A stretch of 64,000 nucleotides of DNA from Pipra filicauda. Lineage: Eukaryota; Chordata; Aves; Passeriformes; Pipridae. Below the pieces are notes generated by a model. It worked only from the letters and a program-made list of their open reading frames with translations. It was not told the origin of the DNA and ran no database searches. This document shows, in pieces, positions 59,910 to 64,000 of this stretch. Position 1 is the first letter of the stretch. Each line of letters opens with the position of its first letter. The stretch is from positions 411,128 to 475,127 of the forward strand of contig NW_024104615.1 in assembly GCF_003945595.2 (NCBI RefSeq), given 5' to 3'. The translations under genes and the position numbers were made by a program.

Positions 59910-62900
59910 TGCTGAAAGGCAGGAAAAGCAAGACAACTGATGTATCAGTGGTGTCATTTTGTGCTGCTACAGTCTTCCATACTGAAAAAAAAAGTTAAAA
60001 ATCTGATAGTAAGATCAGTTCATGTCACTTGGTGGGATGAATATTCAGCATTCCTGCACAGTAAGAGTTTTGCACCGTAATCCTTAAGCCTATGTTAGAC
60101 CTTTAATTTGGATGGGAGGAGAAGCTAGCCTTCATTTGCTTTTCAATGCTTAAGGAACTTCCTTTTCACTTTAAATTCTCTCTCGCACAACTTTGCTGCA
60201 TGTTTTAACATGAAATACATCTTTCTCTTCTAGCTACATGAAATACTTTCAGTTGATCTCCTTCAGGGATACTGTTAGCATCATTTAAATAAAAACAAAC
60301 CACAAACTGAACTGCGATGCAACTAATTTCATCATTCTTTCATTTTGCACTGGTTTGGAGAATCCTCTCAACTTCAGTGTTACTTCACAGATGGTAAGGA
60401 GTTTTCTACATAAGTCCTTAAAGTAACTACATGTAGGTCAGTTGTAGTTGGAAGGCAGTGCACCTTCAAGAAATTAATGGGCTTTTTATACTTGAGGCAT
60501 TTAATGGTGTGAAATAGCCCTGAGACTAATACCTTTCTCTTCCTTCCTCCCCTGGCCCCACATACGGATTTTTCAGCGTACCTAAAGCTATTCATATTAT
60601 TCTAAGAGTAACACATGTAGTATTAGCTGAATAGTTGTATCTGCTTAAAGCCTAAATACTGCTGTGTAAGTTATACTGAAGTATACAAGTGTACTGTAGT
60701 CTTTCTATCAAAGTGCTGAAGCAATAGGAGCCGGTGGGGTTTTTTTCCTTTTACACACTTTCACTTTTGTTCCATTAGTTCATCTTGTCTCCTAGACAAA
60801 GGCAGGTTAACCTTTCAGAACCAATCACAAAATAGAGTAATTTTATGGAGCAGTATCCAAAATCCAGTAGCAAAAATTAATGGAGTTCTGATGTAGTAAG
60901 TATTGTTTAAGTCCTTTTTGGGGCAAGGGCTACAGAAAGCCTGGAAAAGGCCTGTGAAAGTTAATGGGCATAACAGTGTTGTTTTGACTTCATGGGGTTT
61001 GTTCTCATGATTGGTCATACTGCTCAGAATGCTGTGCTGAAAATATGACAGGTCTTGATTTAACTGTCTGAATTAGAGCTATTACAGAGCTTGTGGTTTT
61101 TTCCTTTAAATTGTGTGCTTATCTTTTAAAATGTATATGGTCTCAGGAGCTTGGTATCGGGCTGCAAATCACTAGAGGATTTTCACTTGCAGTTTGAGAC
61201 TTAATTTTATGGCATGTGATCCATGGTGAGACTAGATGAGTAGTGTCTGAGGCAAGAAACTCTCGAGATCTTGAATTTAAGTTCTGTGTGTGTTTTGAAA
61301 CCTTGATTTGTATTTATATAGGAAACAGTGTGAAGGAATGTCTTCTCCAAGTTTACTTTCTATAACAGCATGCTCAGTACTGCCTACAGAGTGATTTCAT
61401 GTCCCTCCTAGGCTTAGTCTATGTGTGTTTTGATTTGTTTCTTGTGGCACAACTTACAACACCCTTCATGGTATTAAAATTTCCTGCTAATTACCTTCTT
61501 AGATGGTTTTGTGGACAAAATATCTTTTTAAAAAAGTGTTAACTAGTTTATACAGAGTTAAAGCAGAGGAGCTGAGTACAAAAAGAATGCCTTTAAATAA
61601 TAGACTGTTCAGCAGTGAAAAAAATATAATTAAAGTTGTGCAGCATGTCTTGCTTTGATATGGCTAAAGTTACATATTGGGCTGAAACGCTTTAAGAAAT
61701 ATTTAAGACTTCATCTGACTGCTTGCAATAGATACAGGGGTGGGTTGTGATGTATAATTTTTAATTTTGCGTTTACAAACATAGGTGTTTTAATATGGCT
61801 TTTAGTGTGTGTGTGGTAAATCTGCCTGTCTTTGTCTAAAACTGTCCTGTGACCTTGGCTTTTCTTTCTCCTGAGGGTGTGTACCAGGCTGCTTTGCACC
61901 AGTGCAACAGCAAGCTACAACAGATGTATAGTACATGCATGTGTTCATACAGCTCAGGGTCTACAAGTTAATTCAACTTGTAAAGCAGTCCTGAGGTGGC
62001 ATAGACCCCTTACTATGTATGTATTGATATAAAAAAAAATCCCACAAATTTTCTGTCCCACCTCACTTTGAAGTTCTTTTTTAGCATTGGTAGTCTGTGG
62101 TTAAAAAATGGTAACTTTTTTGCCATTGCCTTATTTATTTATTATTTAGGTAAAAAATGTTATGGTTTATGAAGGAAAAACATGTAATATCTGAGAAGGG
62201 TTTAGACTGTATAAAAGATTACTAGATGAGGACACTCATGACACCAACTAATAAGAAGAGGGGAGGTTTCACTACTTTCTGCATTCAGAGGATGTGAACT
62301 CCTGTTGTTCAATGTAGCAGGCTTGGATACTGCTGAAGGAGATGCTGCAGTGTTAAGGCTTCCCTTGGGCTGTGAAACCTGATCCATTACTGACTCTTAA
62401 GTCTAGTAGTTCTGGTGTTGAAACCAGGAAAGTGCACATAAAATATATGCACAACAGGAGCAGATGGTGCTGTGCTAACCCGGTTATCAAAGGTGTGGAT
62501 GGTGGTTTCACTATCTCACTGTATATTTTTGAAAACAATGTTACCTGGAATATTAGCTCATAAGAGCTTTGATTTTGTTTGCAGGCTTCACCAAAATTTT
62601 AGAACTGTAAAAGTTATTGTAAGATAGGAAATAGCCTACAATGTCCTGATTGTATGCTCTTTAGGGGGACAGGAAATGGAGGGGGGGGTCATGGTGGGTG
62701 TTAATAACAGAAGGATAGATGAAATTAAGAAAGTTTGGTGTTGCCAAACTGGCATTTTCCTAAACGGATAAAGCTTAAAGTGCTACTGATTAAAAAGATG
62801 TATTTAATTTGCAATAGCCCTTTTTACTGTGAATCTGACAGGTGGGCACCAAAAGGTAGCATTTTTAAAGTCTTCATCTGTCACTGCCTTCAATGTGTGT

Positions 62901-64000
62901 CAGAATTCAGATTGAGGTGGTTTGAATTACAGGCTCTTGCTACTTTTTTTTCCACATCTGGGAAAGGTTGAAGATATTTCTCTGTAAAATGGTATGCATT
63001 CAGCAGGAGAACATGTATTATCCCTGTATTTTCATGGGGCTATGTTAGACTGCTGTTTATTAGTTCTTGTTAATAGCACAGTTGTTAGTTGTCAGCTAAA
63101 ACAAAAAAAACCCTGTTCACAGACTGTAACTCAGAAGTATCAGTACTAGTTGAGCACATAAATTGCCATTAGGTGTCTGTAAATAAAGTCTTCTGTTCAT
63201 CCTTTATAATTGGAAGGAGCATAGGTTTTCTATATGTTAATCAAAAGTCTGCGAGAATTGCAATCACTTATATCCAATTTCAAGATAAGACTCTGTCTTT
63301 ATCACATTTAGAGATTATTAATGGAAAATAAATATCAGTGGTTTCTAGATAAAACATTGCTAACAATTGCTTAGATTGCAAGTAATGGCAAAATGAACGA
63401 TTCTGGCTTGTTTTCATTGCTGCCACTGGCAGTGAAGTGAACACTTGAGGCTCTCTGCTGGTTGCTAAATGAAGGTATTTAAAGAATTGCAAGTTTAATT
63501 TGACCTTTTCCTAGAAGGCAGCTGGAGTCTAGTTTATTCTAGAGGGACCTGACCAACCTTGATTTCTGTGGCAGTGCTATTAGGTGTGTCACTTTTGCCT
63601 GTGTGACAGTGTGCCTCGATCAACTTTGTTGTGAAACACAGTGAGTAGAGCCAAGGCCTAAAGGCTCTCCTTGGAAGTTTGATAGGAGCCACTGAGCTGA
63701 GCAAAGGAGGGTGTTTCTTCAGTGTGGTAGTGCAGGTGTGCTGTTATTTGCATTATGTCTCTTTGCCCATAAGTAATAGCTGTTCAGTGCATGTCTCTTG
63801 CTTAGCTGGCTTCTGCACTTATGTTATCATGGAGCACTATAATGAAAGGTGGTGAAAAAAATGGAGTTCTTGCCTCTTTGCTAACTGGAGAGCTGAACTG
63901 TGCTGTGCCAGTTTTATACCATGTAAATCACTAAAATGAGTGAAATCACCCTATGTTAGAAAAGGCATAGTTTAAGGTAGGTAAGGCCAATCGTGGGTCC
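59910..64000. other. Downstream intergenic, no gene recognised
   Basis: AT-rich sequence with no open frame above about 78 codons of any recognisable kind, no RNA gene and no clear transposon. In vertebrates the next gene on this side is expected to be SLC25A3, which would start beyond the window. Confidence 0.55.

Noticed and set aside
1..64000. CRISPR arrays, operons or phage-like modules
   Set aside because: The window is vertebrate: spliced exons, CR1, LTR and pol III tRNA genes. No regularly spaced repeats of CRISPR type were seen.

Overview
The window is vertebrate nuclear DNA, almost certainly from a bird. It is mostly non-coding and AT-rich, with short CpG islands, spliced exons with GT-AG borders, and two avian repeat types: CR1 LINE fragments and a solo LTR of a family common in birds. 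No species can be named from the sequence. The only protein-coding gene I can support is TMPO (thymopoietin / lamina-associated polypeptide 2, LAP2) on the + strand. Ten coding exons run from 37125 to 58343 and join in frame into a 467-residue LAP2-beta-type protein. It has an N-terminal LEM-like domain, a BAF-binding LEM domain, a serine- and arginine-rich lamin/chromatin-binding middle, and one C-terminal membrane anchor of the inner nuclear membrane.

Layout: 1-28.9 kb is a gene-poor upstream region with three antisense CR1 fragments, a GC-rich orphan block, a solo ERV LTR and several perfect hairpins. 28.9-30.15 kb is a CpG island holding three tRNA genes: two identical tRNA-Asp(GTC) genes facing each other, then tRNA-Trp(CCA). 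A textbook CTCF motif lies between them. 30.2-36.3 kb is non-coding and contains one old CR1/L3-like fragment. 36.34-37.8 kb is the TMPO CpG-island promoter and exon 1. 37.4-58 kb is the rest of TMPO, with a long intron 1 that carries a second small GC island and a CTCF-like motif. 58.3-59.9 kb is 3' UTR with several poly(A) signals. 59.9-64 kb is downstream sequence with no gene I can see.

Most notable points: (a) the TMPO middle is four consecutive phase-0 exons (40, 32, 37 and 22 codons), so any subset can be skipped in frame; (b) the 22-codon exon is not in the mammalian LAP2-beta I know, has a weak donor, and resembles part of the preceding exon; (c) the long LAP2-alpha exon of mammals is missing; (d) the tRNA-Asp pair forms a 73-bp-arm inverted repeat; (e) the tRNA-Asp/tRNA-Trp cluster upstream of TMPO appears to match the human arrangement. 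I found no convincing undescribed system. The open questions are the extra exon and the tRNA/CTCF island.
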